DNA of 64,000 nucleotides from UBA2387 sp019454665 (GTDB lineage Bacteria; Armatimonadota; Fimbriimonadia; Fimbriimonadales; Fimbriimonadaceae): the NCBI GenBank assembly GCA_045862995.1, contig BTVX01000002.1:1-64000 (forward strand), written 5' to 3'. Position numbers and translations under genes: made by a program. The notes under the pieces are model-generated. The model was not told where the DNA came from. It searched no databases and saw only the letters and a program-made list of their open reading frames with translations. The first letter of the stretch is position 1. Each line of letters starts with the position of its first letter. Shown one piece after another: positions 48,940 through 58,600 of this stretch.

Positions 48940-49728
48940 TCACCCCAAGCCGCGCGTCGCGCCGCCGTCCACCAGCAGGTTGACGCCGGTGATGAAGCCC
49001 GTCTGCTCCGAGCAGAGGAATGCGATGGCGGAGGCGATCTCCTCGGGGCGGCCCAGCCGCCGAACGGCGGCCAAGTCGCCGTTCATCTGAAGTGCCTCGT
49101 CCACCGAGACCCCCAACTGCGCCGAGCGGATCTCGGCGAGATGGCGTTGTCGGTCGGTCAAGGTGTGGCCGGGGAGCACGCCGTTCACCGTGATGCCGCT
49201 CGGACCGAGTTCGCGAGCCTGCAACCGCGTCAAGCCCATCAGGCCCGAGCGCAGCGTGGACGAGATCGCCAGCAGGTCGTTGGGCTCCTTCGCGACGAGC
49301 GACGTCACGTGGACAATCCGTCCCCAACCTCGCTCGACCATGCCCGGGGCGACCAATCGAACCAGCCGTACGACGTTGAGCAACGTGGAGTCGAACCCGG
49401 CCAGCCACGCCTCGTCGCTCACCGAGCCCGCAACCCCCGCCGCAGGCCCGCCCGTATTGGTCACCAGCACGTGCACAGGTCCCAGAGCGGCCACCGTCTC
49501 AGCGTGCCAGCGCTCCAAGTCCTCCGCGCAAGACACGTCCGCGACGACGCCAAGTGCCTCGACGCCCAACCCTCGCAACTCGGCCACGACGGAATCCAGG
49601 GCCTCACCGTTTCGGGCGCACACGCTCACGCGGGCACCCTCTTCCGCAAGGGTCAGCGCTGCCGCCCGCCCGATGCCCTTGCTGGCGGCGGCCACCATGG
49701 CTGTCTTTCCGTTCAATCCAAAATCCAT
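48940..49728 (-). CDS. Atypical short-chain dehydrogenase/reductase without the YxxxK pair
   Basis: 262 residues from the ATG at 49728. The Rossmann fold is clear: AAASKGIGRA (13-22), NTGG (91-94) and a C-terminal PEEIASAIAFLCSEQTGFITG. The usual catalytic Ser is present at 143, but the Tyr thirteen residues on is Ser156 and the Lys is Arg160 (ISSTLRSGL instead of the YxASKxAL pattern). A divergent SDR subgroup with similar replacements is widespread in bacteria and is often still called a 3-oxoacyl-ACP reductase. Activity is doubtful or uses other residues. It is the last gene of a five-gene operon, 2 bases after the DinB-like gene. Confidence 0.85.
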   Translation of the reverse strand: MDFGLNGKTAMVAAASKGIGRAAALTLAEEGARVSVCARNGEALDSVVAELRGLGVEALGVVADVSCAEDLERWHAETVAALGPVHVLVTNTGGPAAGVAGSVSDEAWLAGFDSTLLNVVRLVRLVAPGMVERGWGRIVHVTSLVAKEPNDLLAISSTLRSGLMGLTRLQARELGPSGITVNGVLPGHTLTDRQRHLAEIRSAQLGVSVDEALQMNGDLAAVRRLGRPEEIASAIAFLCSEQTGFITGVNLLVDGGATRGLG

Positions 49729-49730
49729 GA

Positions 49731-50195
49731 TTAGAACCAGTGCATTTCCGAATCGCCGTGGAGCGACTGGAAGTAATTGAGTTGGGCGTCGTGGTAGGTG
49801 AGGTGGCTGGCGCACAGGCTGGCCATTTCAAGCGCGGTCGTGTGTCCGCTCGGCGTCTCGATGGCGTCGTCCACGTGGCTCGGCGACACGTGGTCCCAAG
49901 CCGCCAGCACCTCGTTCACCGAAGCCGAGAACGCCTGAAGGGCGCCTTGTTTCGATTTGAACTCCTCGGGAGCGGTCATCCAGCCCTCGCGCTGAAGAGC
50001 GGGCGGCGTCTCGCGCCTCAGCCGCGCCGCGATCCGCTTGTTCACCACCACGACCTCGTAGGTGAAGTCGAACGGGCTGCGGGCGGTCCCGCCGGGCGAC
50101 CGCGCGAGGTCGGTCTCGGCGATCGCCTCGAAGTCCTTCACGTAGCAGGCGGCGGCCTCCTCGATGCGGTTGCGTATGTGGCCCTTGACGTCCAT
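49731..50195 (-). CDS. DinB-like four-helix protein
   Basis: 154 residues. The predicted helices and the pattern VVNKRIAARLRRE, then SHLTYHDAQLNYFQSL near the C-terminus, fit the DinB/YfiT superfamily of putative metal-dependent enzymes, including thiol-S-transferases. A histidine in the last helix (YHDAQLNYFQ) fits the usual third metal ligand. The first two are less obvious, so metal binding is uncertain. It is in an operon with the pyroglutamyl peptidase and the SDR. A second DinB-like gene is at 62901. Confidence 0.7.
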   Translation of the reverse strand: MDVKGHIRNRIEEAAACYVKDFEAIAETDLARSPGGTARSPFDFTYEVVVVNKRIAARLRRETPPALQREGWMTAPEEFKSKQGALQAFSASVNEVLAAWDHVSPSHVDDAIETPSGHTTALEMASLCASHLTYHDAQLNYFQSLHGDSEMHWF

Positions 50196-50234
50196 CCGCG
50201 ATGAGTTCGCGATGCCCTGCCCGATGTCCTGCCT

Positions 50235-50753
50235 TCAAATGTAGGCGATCGCGTCGGCCAGGGCTGCCCGCTGCGCTTCCATCGGCATGACTTCGACAGG
50301 CGGTACGTGGACGAACCCCACGGCTCGGCTCGGCCATGTCTGCAACGCCCGGAACAGCGAGTAGTTGCAGAGGTAGCTCCCCGCGTCCACGCTGGGACGC
50401 CAATTCGGACTCTCCGCGACCAACTCCGGCACTCGAAAGAGCGTCGCCCCGAGTTGGCGCGGCGCAAAGGGGGCGATGGGACCCGGTCCGCCCACGACGC
50501 CCTCGGCATCGGGCGTCGGCCCAACAACGTTGCGCGCCACCATCTCCAGTCGCAATCGTGGGTCTTGTTCGCCCGAGGCCAAGCCCAGCATCAGCAGTGC
50601 GTCGAACTCCGGTGCCGACGCCAAGAACTCCTCGACCGCGCGAAACGTGACGGGGAGAACCGCAAACGGCAGGCCGAAGGATTCGGCGAGCGCCGCCGAG
50701 GGGTTGTCGTCGTTGCTCAAGAAGGGTCCAAAACCCGTCACGAACACGTTCAT
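50235..50753 (-). CDS. pcp: Pyroglutamyl-peptidase I (peptidase C15)
   Basis: 172 residues, somewhat shorter than the typical 200-215. It removes N-terminal pyroglutamate from peptides. The family start VTGFGPF (5-11) is present, and the catalytic triad can be placed at Glu70 (in RLEMVARNV), Cys129 (AGSYLCNYSLF) and His149 (GFVHVPP). The shortening is mainly in the segment after the first helix and at the C-terminus. The start overlaps the upstream exonuclease stop (ATGA) in a five-gene operon. Confidence 0.9.
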   Translation of the reverse strand: MNVFVTGFGPFLSNDDNPSAALAESFGLPFAVLPVTFRAVEEFLASAPEFDALLMLGLASGEQDPRLRLEMVARNVVGPTPDAEGVVGGPGPIAPFAPRQLGATLFRVPELVAESPNWRPSVDAGSYLCNYSLFRALQTWPSRAVGFVHVPPVEVMPMEAQRAALADAIAYI

Positions 50754-51589
50754 GGCCGCTTCCTGCGCTCGCGAAGTTGGTACGCGAGTTGGCTGGTCTC
50801 ATCCCACCGCTTGCGGCGCGGCTTGACCACGGGTAACTCCTGATTCTCCAACGTCGCCTCGCGGAGGCGCTGGTACGCGATGCGTCCGAGCTCCAGGAGG
50901 CTCAGCACGTCGTGCCGGTTGTACTCGATCAGCAGCCTGAGGGCTTTGCGGTCGCCATTGATGTGCCTCCGCCACAGCTTCACGGCGTCCCACCCCGTCA
51001 GGCCTCGGGTCTCGGGGCTGCGCTCCAAGCCGAACGCCTGCTCGATCTTCTTGAGCCCGCCGCCGACGCCCACCCGTCGCAGGGCAGGGCACAGGTCAAT
51101 GTGCAGGTGGTCGAGCGCGATGCCCATCTCCCGCCGGATCATCGGCAGATCGAAGTTGCCGCCCGAAAACGTCACGACCACGGAGTAGTGCGTGATCGCG
51201 TCGCGAAACGCCTCCAGGTTGTCGCCCTGAACAAAGGGCAGGTAGCGCTCGTGGTCGTGGAGTCCGATCACCGTGATGCGATCGTCGGGAGGGCGTCCGC
51301 CCGTGGTCTCGATGTCCAGGTAGCAGACCGTATCGGGGAAGTGGGGAAGACAACGCCAGTGTTCGGCCTCGGGCAAGCGTTCGGCGAAGAACTGGTGGAC
51401 TCCCTGCGCCAGCGCTTGGCGCGATTGGTCGAGTTCCTCGCGGAGGCGCCTGGCCGTCACCTTCTTGGGCAATGCGCCGTTGGCCTGCCCTTCCTCCAAC
51501 GCGTCCCAAGACCGGCATCCAGCCGCCCATAGCTTGGCCTCGGCTCGGGGGCCGATGCCGGTCAGGTGGCGGAACGTGCACTCAAGCAT
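50750..51589 (-). CDS. YprB-like ribonuclease H-fold 3'-5' exonuclease
   Basis: 279 residues. The N-terminus (TFRHLTGIGPRAEAKLWAAGC) is a helix-hairpin-helix-like motif. The body is an RNase_H_2 (YprB) nuclease: exo I YLDIETTG, exo II FSGGNFDLPMI, and exo III YNRHDVLSLL with the final Asp, i.e. the D-E-D-D ligands for two metal ions. Proteins of this type are linked to DNA repair or nucleic-acid turnover. The start is 3 bases beyond the threonine dehydrogenase stop. Confidence 0.85.
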   Translation of the reverse strand: MLECTFRHLTGIGPRAEAKLWAAGCRSWDALEEGQANGALPKKVTARRLREELDQSRQALAQGVHQFFAERLPEAEHWRCLPHFPDTVCYLDIETTGGRPPDDRITVIGLHDHERYLPFVQGDNLEAFRDAITHYSVVVTFSGGNFDLPMIRREMGIALDHLHIDLCPALRRVGVGGGLKKIEQAFGLERSPETRGLTGWDAVKLWRRHINGDRKALRLLIEYNRHDVLSLLELGRIAYQRLREATLENQELPVVKPRRKRWDETSQLAYQLRERRKRP

Positions 51590-51592
51590 GGT

Positions 51593-52603
51593 TCAAACGC
51601 CAAGTCCCGGGATGAGGTAGTCGGCGAACGCCCTCTCGAAATCGAACTCGTGGTGGAATCCCCAATCGGCGCGCGCGGCCGAGTCGTCCACGTCTTCGGG
51701 CCAAGTGTCCACGATGCCCTGCCGTTTCAAGTGGGGATCGTAGGAGACCCTTGCGTGCGGGAAGAAGCGCAGCGTCATCGCCAGGATTTCCTCGGCCGAT
51801 GGGCTGAACGCGGCGATGTTGTACGCCCGGCGGGTCAGCGCTTCTTTCGGCGCGGCCTCGAGCATGAGCAACGCGCGCACGGCGTCCGGCATCGCCATGA
51901 ACGGGATGCGCGTATCGGGCCGAACGAAGCACGCGTACGCCTCGCCTTTGGCCGCCGCGTGGAGCATTTCGGCACCGTAGTCGCTGGTGCCGCCGCTGGG
52001 CACGGTGACCGCGCTGATGAGCCCCGGGAAGCGGATGCAGCGGAAGTCCACAGCGCCCTTGGTGGCCTCTTGGTCGAGTTGGCGGTAGTGGTCGGCGTAA
52101 TAGTCGCCGAGCCGCTCGCAGTACAGCTTGTTGATGCCGTACATGGTGGTGGGGCGGGTGTGCTCGTCCTCGCCCACCTTGCCGGCGTTTCGCTTGGCGT
52201 CGAGGTTCGGCAGCCCATAGACCGCGATCGAAGAGGGATAGAGGAACCGGACGTCCTTGCCCTGCGATCTCGCCTCGGCGATGGCCAGTTCAAGCAGGTT
52301 CAGTGTGCCATCCACGTTCACCCGGTGCGCGAGCAAAGGCTGCCGTTCCGAGCGGGTGCTGAGCAGGGCGGCCAGATGGAACACGGTGTCAATCTCGTGT
52401 TCGGAAGCGATCCGACCGAGCAAATCGCGGTCGCCGATGTCGCCCACGACGGCGGCATGGCACTTGGCGGCCAGGTGGTCGTCAAGGGGTCGAAGGTCAA
52501 GGGCGACGATGCGGGTGTCGGGTTTTCCGGAGAGCGCTTCCACCAGGCCGTGGCCGATTTCTCCGTTGGCGCCCGTGATGAGAATGGTCTTGGGCATCGG
52601 CAT
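51593..52603 (-). CDS. L-threonine 3-dehydrogenase, SDR (epimerase-like) type
   Basis: 336 residues from the ATG at 52603. It oxidises L-threonine to 2-amino-3-ketobutyrate with NAD+. It is an extended SDR: ILITGANGEIG at the cofactor loop, YPSSIAVYG, and the catalytic YGINK. The C-terminal half matches the TDH subgroup: IRFPGLISAVTVPSGGTSDY, then YACFVRPDTRIPFMAMPDA, and RAYNIAAFSPSAEEI, rather than sugar epimerases. It is first in a five-gene operon and is divergent from the E2 gene with 122 bases between start codons. An ordinary epimerase is the alternative, but less likely. Confidence 0.85.
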   Translation of the reverse strand: MPMPKTILITGANGEIGHGLVEALSGKPDTRIVALDLRPLDDHLAAKCHAAVVGDIGDRDLLGRIASEHEIDTVFHLAALLSTRSERQPLLAHRVNVDGTLNLLELAIAEARSQGKDVRFLYPSSIAVYGLPNLDAKRNAGKVGEDEHTRPTTMYGINKLYCERLGDYYADHYRQLDQEATKGAVDFRCIRFPGLISAVTVPSGGTSDYGAEMLHAAAKGEAYACFVRPDTRIPFMAMPDAVRALLMLEAAPKEALTRRAYNIAAFSPSAEEILAMTLRFFPHARVSYDPHLKRQGIVDTWPEDVDDSAARADWGFHHEFDFERAFADYLIPGLGV

Positions 52604-52711
52604 GCTCACGATACCCCGGACCCCGAGAGAGTGCGGCGTGCGCCTGGCGGGTGGTGGGCACCGTGGTCTCCTGGCACCCAGGGTCGCCGACCGCGAGAAG
52701 CCCGGATCGTT

Positions 52712-52717
52712 CATAAT
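52712..52717 (+). promoter_or_regulatory. Putative -10 element of the E2 gene
   Basis: CATAAT lies 8 bases before the ATG at 52726, with only a G-run between them, so the message may be leaderless or have a leader of one or two bases. Confidence 0.4.
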
Positions 52718-52725
52718 CGGGGGTC

Positions 52726-53982
52726 ATGGCCGTCGAGATTCTGATGCCCGAGCTGGGCGAATCCGTGCACGAGGGCACGGTCAGCCGCTGGCTGAAGCAG
52801 GTGGGCGAGTTCGTCAAAGAGGACGAACCCATCGTCGAAATCATGACCGACAAGGTCAATACCGAGCTGCCGTCGCCCGCGTCGGGCTACCTCACCGAGA
52901 TCCGCATTCCCGAAGGCGGTGCGGTCGAAGTGTTCAAGGTCATGGGCATCATCTCCGACACAGCGGACGCCGTCCCCGCAGCCGCACCCGCCCCCACGGC
53001 ACCGGAAGCCGCCCTGGAGAAAGAGGAAGCTCCCGCACCCGCCCCAACACCAGCGACCGGCAGAACGTGGTTCACGCCCGTGGTGCGCGCCATGGCCAAG
53101 GAACACGGCCTGAGCGACGCCGACTTGGCCCGCATCGAGGGCACCGGGCAGGGCGGAAGGGTCACCAAGAAGGACTTGGAGGGGTACCTTGCCGGCACCT
53201 CGAAGCCAGCCGCACCGGCACCTGCGCCCGTCGCCCCGGCACCCAAGCTGGACGTGCCGCCCGCCGTTACGCAAGCGGGACCCGAGCAGGAGATCGTGCC
53301 GCTCGTCGGCTTGCGCAAGATGATCGCCGATGCGATGGTGCGCAGCGCCGCGGTCCCGACCGTCTCGACGACGACCCAGGTGGACGTCACGCCGATGGTC
53401 CGCTTCCGCGAAGCCAACAAAGACGGGTTCCAAGCGACCTATGGCGTCAAGCTCACCTACACGCCGTTCTTCATCAAGGCGATCACCGAGGCCCTGGTCG
53501 AGTTCCCACTGATCAACAGCTCGCTGCAGCCCGACAACACGATCCTCAAGAACCGGGCCGTCCACATGGGCGTGGCCGTGGCGCTGGGCAAGAACGGCGA
53601 CGAAGGCCTGATCGTCCCGGTGATCCGCGACTGCCACAAGAAATCCGTGGTGGATTTGGCTCGCGATCTTGAAGATATCGCGAAGCGTGCGCGGTCGAAC
53701 TCCTTGACCGTGGACGACGTCAAGGGCGGCACGTTCACGCTGACCAACCCCGGCTCGTACGGGGCGCTGTTCGGCACGCCGATGATCAACGCGCCGCAGG
53801 CGGGCATCCTGGGAACCTACGGCATTGTGAAGCAACCCGTGATCGTGGACGATATGATCGCCGTGCGCTCGATGATGTACCTCGTGCTCACCTACGACCA
53901 CCGTCTGGTGGACGGGTTGTTGGCCGGCCGGTTCCTGCAGGCGATCAAGAAGCGGCTCGAGGCGTTCGACTTCTTCCGGTAG
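52726..53982 (+). CDS. 2-oxo-acid dehydrogenase E2 (dihydrolipoyl acyltransferase; succinyltransferase type likely)
   Basis: 418 residues. Domains in order: a lipoyl domain (1-80) with the lipoylated Lys43 in MTDKVNTELPS, an Ala/Pro-rich linker, a peripheral-subunit binding domain (about 108-145, TPVVRAMAKEHGL, GTGQGGRVTKKD), a second linker, and the catalytic domain (about 185-418), which ends with YDHRLVDGLLAGRFL carrying the active-site histidine. It transfers the acyl group from lipoate to CoA. The MTDKVN lipoyl site and the single lipoyl domain fit 2-oxoglutarate or branched-chain E2 better than pyruvate E2. No E1 or E3 gene is adjacent. Confidence 0.92.
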   Translation: MAVEILMPELGESVHEGTVSRWLKQVGEFVKEDEPIVEIMTDKVNTELPSPASGYLTEIRIPEGGAVEVFKVMGIISDTADAVPAAAPAPTAPEAALEKEEAPAPAPTPATGRTWFTPVVRAMAKEHGLSDADLARIEGTGQGGRVTKKDLEGYLAGTSKPAAPAPAPVAPAPKLDVPPAVTQAGPEQEIVPLVGLRKMIADAMVRSAAVPTVSTTTQVDVTPMVRFREANKDGFQATYGVKLTYTPFFIKAITEALVEFPLINSSLQPDNTILKNRAVHMGVAVALGKNGDEGLIVPVIRDCHKKSVVDLARDLEDIAKRARSNSLTVDDVKGGTFTLTNPGSYGALFGTPMINAPQAGILGTYGIVKQPVIVDDMIAVRSMMYLVLTYDHRLVDGLLAGRFLQAIKKRLEAFDFFR

Positions 53983-54142
53983 GGAATCCAGTCGCGGAGC
54001 CTAGCCGCCACACGCTTCGTCCTCAAGCCCCCAAAAATCGCTGTGCGATTCGAGAAATGTTGCCATATACTGGCGGGGGTTTCAGGTGTGTAGCGGCGGG
54101 CCACTAGAGTCTGCGCGCATTCCCCGACCAAGTAGGAATCTC

Positions 54143-54862
54143 ATGAACAGAGGACGTGCCATCAGCACCACCATCTCGCTATGCCTCGTCGCCTCGCAGA
54201 GCCACGCGCTCTGGGATGCTGCGGCCGACTTCAGCTCCGTCAACAACCCATCCGGTGAGTGGGAGTACTGTGCCGGTCCCGGAAAGCTCGCTCTCCTCCT
54301 GCCGATGGCAGCACCGTTCGAACTCGGCGAAGGTCTCTTGGGGTGGCAAGCGGGCTCGGGTGAGCCTTGGCTGGTGAAGAACACGAACGCAATGACCTCG
54401 ATGGTTGGCGCGGCACAACTCCTTGCTGGCCAGATCGCGATGCGCCCTGGCGGCAGCGGCCCATACGTTGCGCTCCACTTCATGGCACCGGCGGACGGCA
54501 TCTACACCTATTCAGCCTCGTTCACGCAGCGGAGCACCCTTCCGTCATCGTCAGATGTGTACATCGTGCACAACGGGACCACATTGCTGTGGTCTGGGAT
54601 TTCGAACACGTTCGAGGTGCCTGTCTTGGCGACCGGCTCGATCAAGCTCGAAGCTGGTGACAGCCTGAGGGCGGTTGTCGGACCCGACGGCAGCAGCGAG
54701 AACGACCTGACCGGGGTGGACTTCACGATCGACTCCGTTCCGGAGCCCACCTCTTCTACGATTCTGGGCCTCGGGCTCGCTGCCCTTCTGAGGAAGCGTA
54801 GGAGCAACCTCCGTCTGGGCCAGAAGCCGGACACAGACGCCGAGCGAGCCAGCCAGCCGTAA
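54143..54862 (+). CDS. PEP-CTERM sorted secreted protein
   Basis: 239 residues from the ATG at 54143, after AGGAATCTC. A signal peptide lies at the start (AISTTISLCLVASQSHA). The mature part is a beta-sandwich-like domain of unknown role (LHFMAPADGIYTYSASFTQRS, a pattern found in carbohydrate-binding-like secreted proteins). The C-terminus carries a PEP-CTERM motif (VPEPTSSTILGLGLAALLRKRRS-type: PEP, hydrophobic helix, basic cluster), followed unusually by about 20 extra residues. It would be cut by an exosortase, whose gene is not in this window. Confidence 0.85.
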   Translation: MNRGRAISTTISLCLVASQSHALWDAAADFSSVNNPSGEWEYCAGPGKLALLLPMAAPFELGEGLLGWQAGSGEPWLVKNTNAMTSMVGAAQLLAGQIAMRPGGSGPYVALHFMAPADGIYTYSASFTQRSTLPSSSDVYIVHNGTTLLWSGISNTFEVPVLATGSIKLEAGDSLRAVVGPDGSSENDLTGVDFTIDSVPEPTSSTILGLGLAALLRKRRSNLRLGQKPDTDAERASQP

Positions 54863-54876
54863 GCCCGGCGTTGGCG

Positions 54877-54897
54877 GCGGGCCCGTCCAGGGCCCGC
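54877..54897 (+). terminator. Hairpin after the PEP-CTERM gene
   Basis: GCGGGCCC (54877-54884) and GGGCCCGC (54890-54897) form an 8-base perfect stem with a 5-base loop, 15 bases after the stop. No T-run follows. Confidence 0.5.
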
Positions 54898-54903
54898 TTA
54901 GCC

Positions 54904-54963
54904 AACACCGAACTAAACCGAACTAGACCGAACAACACCGAACCAATCCGAGCCACACCAAAC
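54904..54963. repeat. 10-bp-period degenerate tandem repeat
   Basis: Six consecutive 10-base units of the form NNNACCGAAC, the first four close (AACACCGAAC, TAAACCGAAC, TAGACCGAAC, AACACCGAAC) and the last two decayed. The period equals about one DNA helical turn. It lies in the 230-base gap between the PEP-CTERM gene and nrdR. Apart from this array and the hairpin the gap shows nothing definite. Confidence 0.75.
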
Positions 54964-55092
54964 CTCCCTTTGAAAACGTGTGGCAAAAAAGGGGACAAAA
55001 CGAGCATCGGATCAATATCCTGTGCCGTCTCTCCCTTTGCGGCCCGATATGTTGTAGCCTCAGGGTGAAGCTATCGGCCCGAAGACCCAGTC

Positions 55093-55614
55093 ATGCGTTG
55101 CCCGTTCTGCGGCTCGGAAGAGCACCACGTCCTCGATTCGCGACCCGCGCGCGGCGGTGAAGCCGTGCGGCGTCGGCGCGAGTGCGAGGCGTGCCTCCGC
55201 CGGTTCACCACGTTCGAAGCGCCCGAAGTTCCGCGCCTCCTCGTGGTCAAGAGGGACGGCACGCGCGAGGAGTTCGACCGCGAGAAGGTCTTGCGCGGCA
55301 TGATCGTCGCGTGCGGCAAGCGGCCGGTCTCGCTGGAGAGCCTCCGCGACTCCGCCGAGCGGATCGAGCGAGACGTGTACAGCACGTTCGAGGACGAAGT
55401 TCCGAGCGGCGAAGTGGGTGAGCGGGTCATCGCCGAGTTGATGGCCCTCGACACCGTGGCCTACATCCGGTTCGCCAGCGTGTACCGGCAGTTCGCCAGC
55501 GTGGACGATTTCGCCGAAGCGCTGCGATTGTGCGCGGCCCGAGGATTTGGTCGCCCAAACGCGGCGCAGTATGATAGACTGGTGTCTACAGAAGCAGCAG
55601 GAAGCACAGCATGA
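55093..55614 (+). CDS. nrdR: Transcriptional repressor NrdR
   Basis: 173 residues, slightly longer than the usual 150 through a C-terminal extension. It binds NrdR boxes upstream of ribonucleotide reductase genes in response to ATP/dATP. The N-terminal zinc ribbon has Cys3, Cys6, Cys31 and Cys34 (RCPFCGSEE, CEACLRRF), followed by the ATP-cone domain beginning LLVVKRDGTREEFDREKVLRG. The stop overlaps the ATG of nrdJ (ATGA), so the regulator and its target are translated together. I could not identify a convincing NrdR box upstream by eye. Confidence 0.96.
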   Translation: MRCPFCGSEEHHVLDSRPARGGEAVRRRRECEACLRRFTTFEAPEVPRLLVVKRDGTREEFDREKVLRGMIVACGKRPVSLESLRDSAERIERDVYSTFEDEVPSGEVGERVIAELMALDTVAYIRFASVYRQFASVDDFAEALRLCAARGFGRPNAAQYDRLVSTEAAGSTA

Positions 55615-58600
55615 AGATTGGAAGGTATTTCACGACCGCCGAACAAGGCGCCTATGGCGGCATCGAATTCGTCGCCCGCAAGAGCGAGATCCGCAACCCC
55701 GACGGCACGAAGGTGTTCTCGATGGAGAACGTCATGGTGCCCGCCGCGTGGTCCCAGGTGGCCACGGACATCCTGGCGCAGAAGTACTTCCGCAAGGCCG
55801 GCGTGCCGCAACCCGATGGCACAACCGGCGGCGAGACCGACAGCCGCCAGGTCTTTCACCGATTGGCGGGCTGTTGGCGGCACTGGGGCGAGCAGTACGG
55901 CTACTTCAACTCCACCGAAGACGCGGATGCCTTCTATGACGAACTCTGCCACATGCTGGCCCGCCAGATCGCCGCGCCGAACAGCCCCCAGTGGTTCAAC
56001 ACGGGCTTGCACTACGCCTACGGCATCACGGGCACACCGCAGGGGCACTACTACGTGGACCCGGTGTCCGGCGATCTGAAGAAGAGCGAGAACGCCTACG
56101 AACGCCCGCAGCCGCACGCGTGCTTCATCCTCTCGGTCAAGGACGACCTGGTGAACGAAGGGGGCATCATGGACCTGTGGACCCGCGAGGCGCGGATCTT
56201 CAAGTACGGCAGCGGGGTAGGCACCAACTTCTCCTCGCTGCGAGGCGAGAACGAACCCCTGAGCGGAGGTGGCAAGTCCAGCGGCCTCATGAGTTTCTTG
56301 CGTGTAGGCGACCGTTCGGCGGGCGCGATCAAATCGGGTGGCACCACGCGTCGCGCTGCCAAGATGGTCTGCCTGGACATCGACCATCCAGACATCGAGA
56401 AGTTCGTCAACTGGAAGGTCCGAGAGGAGCAGAAGGTAGCGGCCTTGGTCACGGGCTCGGTGCTGAACAACAAGCACCTGAACGCTATCCTGCAAGCGGG
56501 TCACGGGGCGAAAGAACTTCCCGAGCGCGATCGCTTCGACCTGCGCAAGAACGAGGGGCTGCGTCGCGCCGTGGCCGAAGCCAAAACGGCACAGGTAAGC
56601 CTGAACTATATCCAGCGCGTGATCCAACTCGGTGCCCAAGGTGCCCGCGAGATCGAGTTTCCTATCTTCGACACGGGCTACGAAAGCGAAGCCTATGTCA
56701 CCGTTTCTGGCCAGAACTCAAACAACTCGGTTCGCGTCACCGACGCCTTCCTCCGCGCAGTCGAATCGGACGATACATGGGCGTTGAAGGGCCGGACCGA
56801 TGGGCGCACGATGAAGACCCTGCCCGCCCGCGAGCTTTGGGACCAGATCTGCGAAGCCGCGTGGGCCAGCGCAGACCCTGGACTGCAATACGATACGACC
56901 ATCAACGATTGGCATACTTGCCCCGTAGATGGACGCATCAACGCGAGCAACCCCTGCTCGGAATACATGTTCCTGGACGACACGGCCTGCAACCTGGCTT
57001 CGATCAACTTGGTCAAGTTCCTCGACGAGGAGACGGGCAAGTTCGATATCGAAGGCTATCGCCATGCCATTCGCCTTTGGACTATTGTGCTGGAGATCAG
57101 CGTGCTGATGGCGCAGTTTCCAAGCCCTTCGATCGCGAAGCTCAGCTACGAGTTCCGCACGTTGGGACTGGGCTACGCCAACCTGGGTGCTCTGCTCATG
57201 CGGCAGGCTGTGCCCTACGATAGCGAAGAATCTCGCGCGATCGCGGGTGCGTTGACGGCGATTCTAGGCGGCGAATCCTACGCGACCAGTGCCGAGTTGG
57301 CGCGAGAGATGGGCCCGTTCCCAGGCTACAAGCGCAATGCCAAGGACATGCTCCGCGTGATCCGTAACCACAAGTCGGCTGCGTACGACGCCTTGGAGGA
57401 CGACTACGAGGGCCTGAGCGTGAAGCCGGTCGGCATCAGCTCGGATCGTTGCCCCACCGATCTGCTCGTCGCGGCGCGCAGGGCCTGGGACCGCGCCCTG
57501 CAACTTGGGGAACAACATGGGTACCGCAACGCGCAGGTCACGGTTCTGGCGCCCACGGGCACCATCGGTCTAGTCATGGACTGCGACACGACGGGCGTGG
57601 AGCCGGACTTCGCCCTCGTGAAGTTCAAGAAACTGGCAGGAGGCGGGTACTTCAAGATCGTCAACCAATCGGTGCCGGCCGCCCTCCGTAAGCTCGGCTA
57701 TGGCGTCGAACAGATCGAGGACATCGTGGCCTATTGCGTGGGACACAAGACGCTGCGAGACGCCCCGGGAATCAACCACCAGACGTTGCGAGACCGAGGG
57801 TTTGACGACGCAGCGCTCCAGAGGTTGGAAGCGTCCTTGGAGAGTTCGTTCGACATCCAGTTCGCGTTCAACAAATGGAATCTCGGCGAGGAGTTCTGCC
57901 GCGCCAAGCTGGGCTTTTCGGATGCACAGTTGGACGACTTCGGCTTCGACATGTTGGCGGCACTGGGCTTCACCAAAGCCGAAGTCGCAGCCGCGAACGT
58001 ATACGCGTGCGGCACGATGACCATCGAAGGCGCGCCCCATCTGGCCAAAGAGCACTACCCCGTGTTCGACTGCGCCAACAAGTGTGGGGCCAAAGGCACG
58101 CGGTACATCTCCGCAGAAGGCCATATCCGCATGATGGCCGCCACCCAACCGTTCCTTTCGGGTGCGATCAGCAAGACGATCAACTTGCCCTCGAATGCCA
58201 CCATCGAAGCGGTCTCCGAGGCTTACCTTCTGTCTTGGAAACTGGGTCTCAAGGCGAACGCCCTCTATCGGGATGGTTCGAAACTCAGCCAACCCCTCAA
58301 CTCCTCCGTAGACGACGCGGCCGCTGCCATTCTGGAAGCGTCGCTGGGCGACCTTCCAAGCGCCCCGATTCCCGTGCTGGCCGAACCAGGCACGGTGGAT
58401 TCGGAGGTCCACGCGGCGGCGCAGAAGCTGGTCTACCGCTATATTTCGAAGCGTCGCCTGATGCCGGCGCGACGGCGCGGCTACACGCAAAAGGCGCGCG
58501 TGGCTGGCCACAAGGTGTACATCCGGACGGGCGAATACGACGACGGGGCCCTCGGCGAAATCTTCATTGACATGCACCGTGAAGGTGCGGCCTTCCGCTC

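Noticed and set aside
55020..55092. NrdR box upstream of nrdR
   Set aside because: A/T-containing stretches such as ATCAATATCCTGT are present but none matches the 16-base box well enough, and no pair at the usual spacing was seen.
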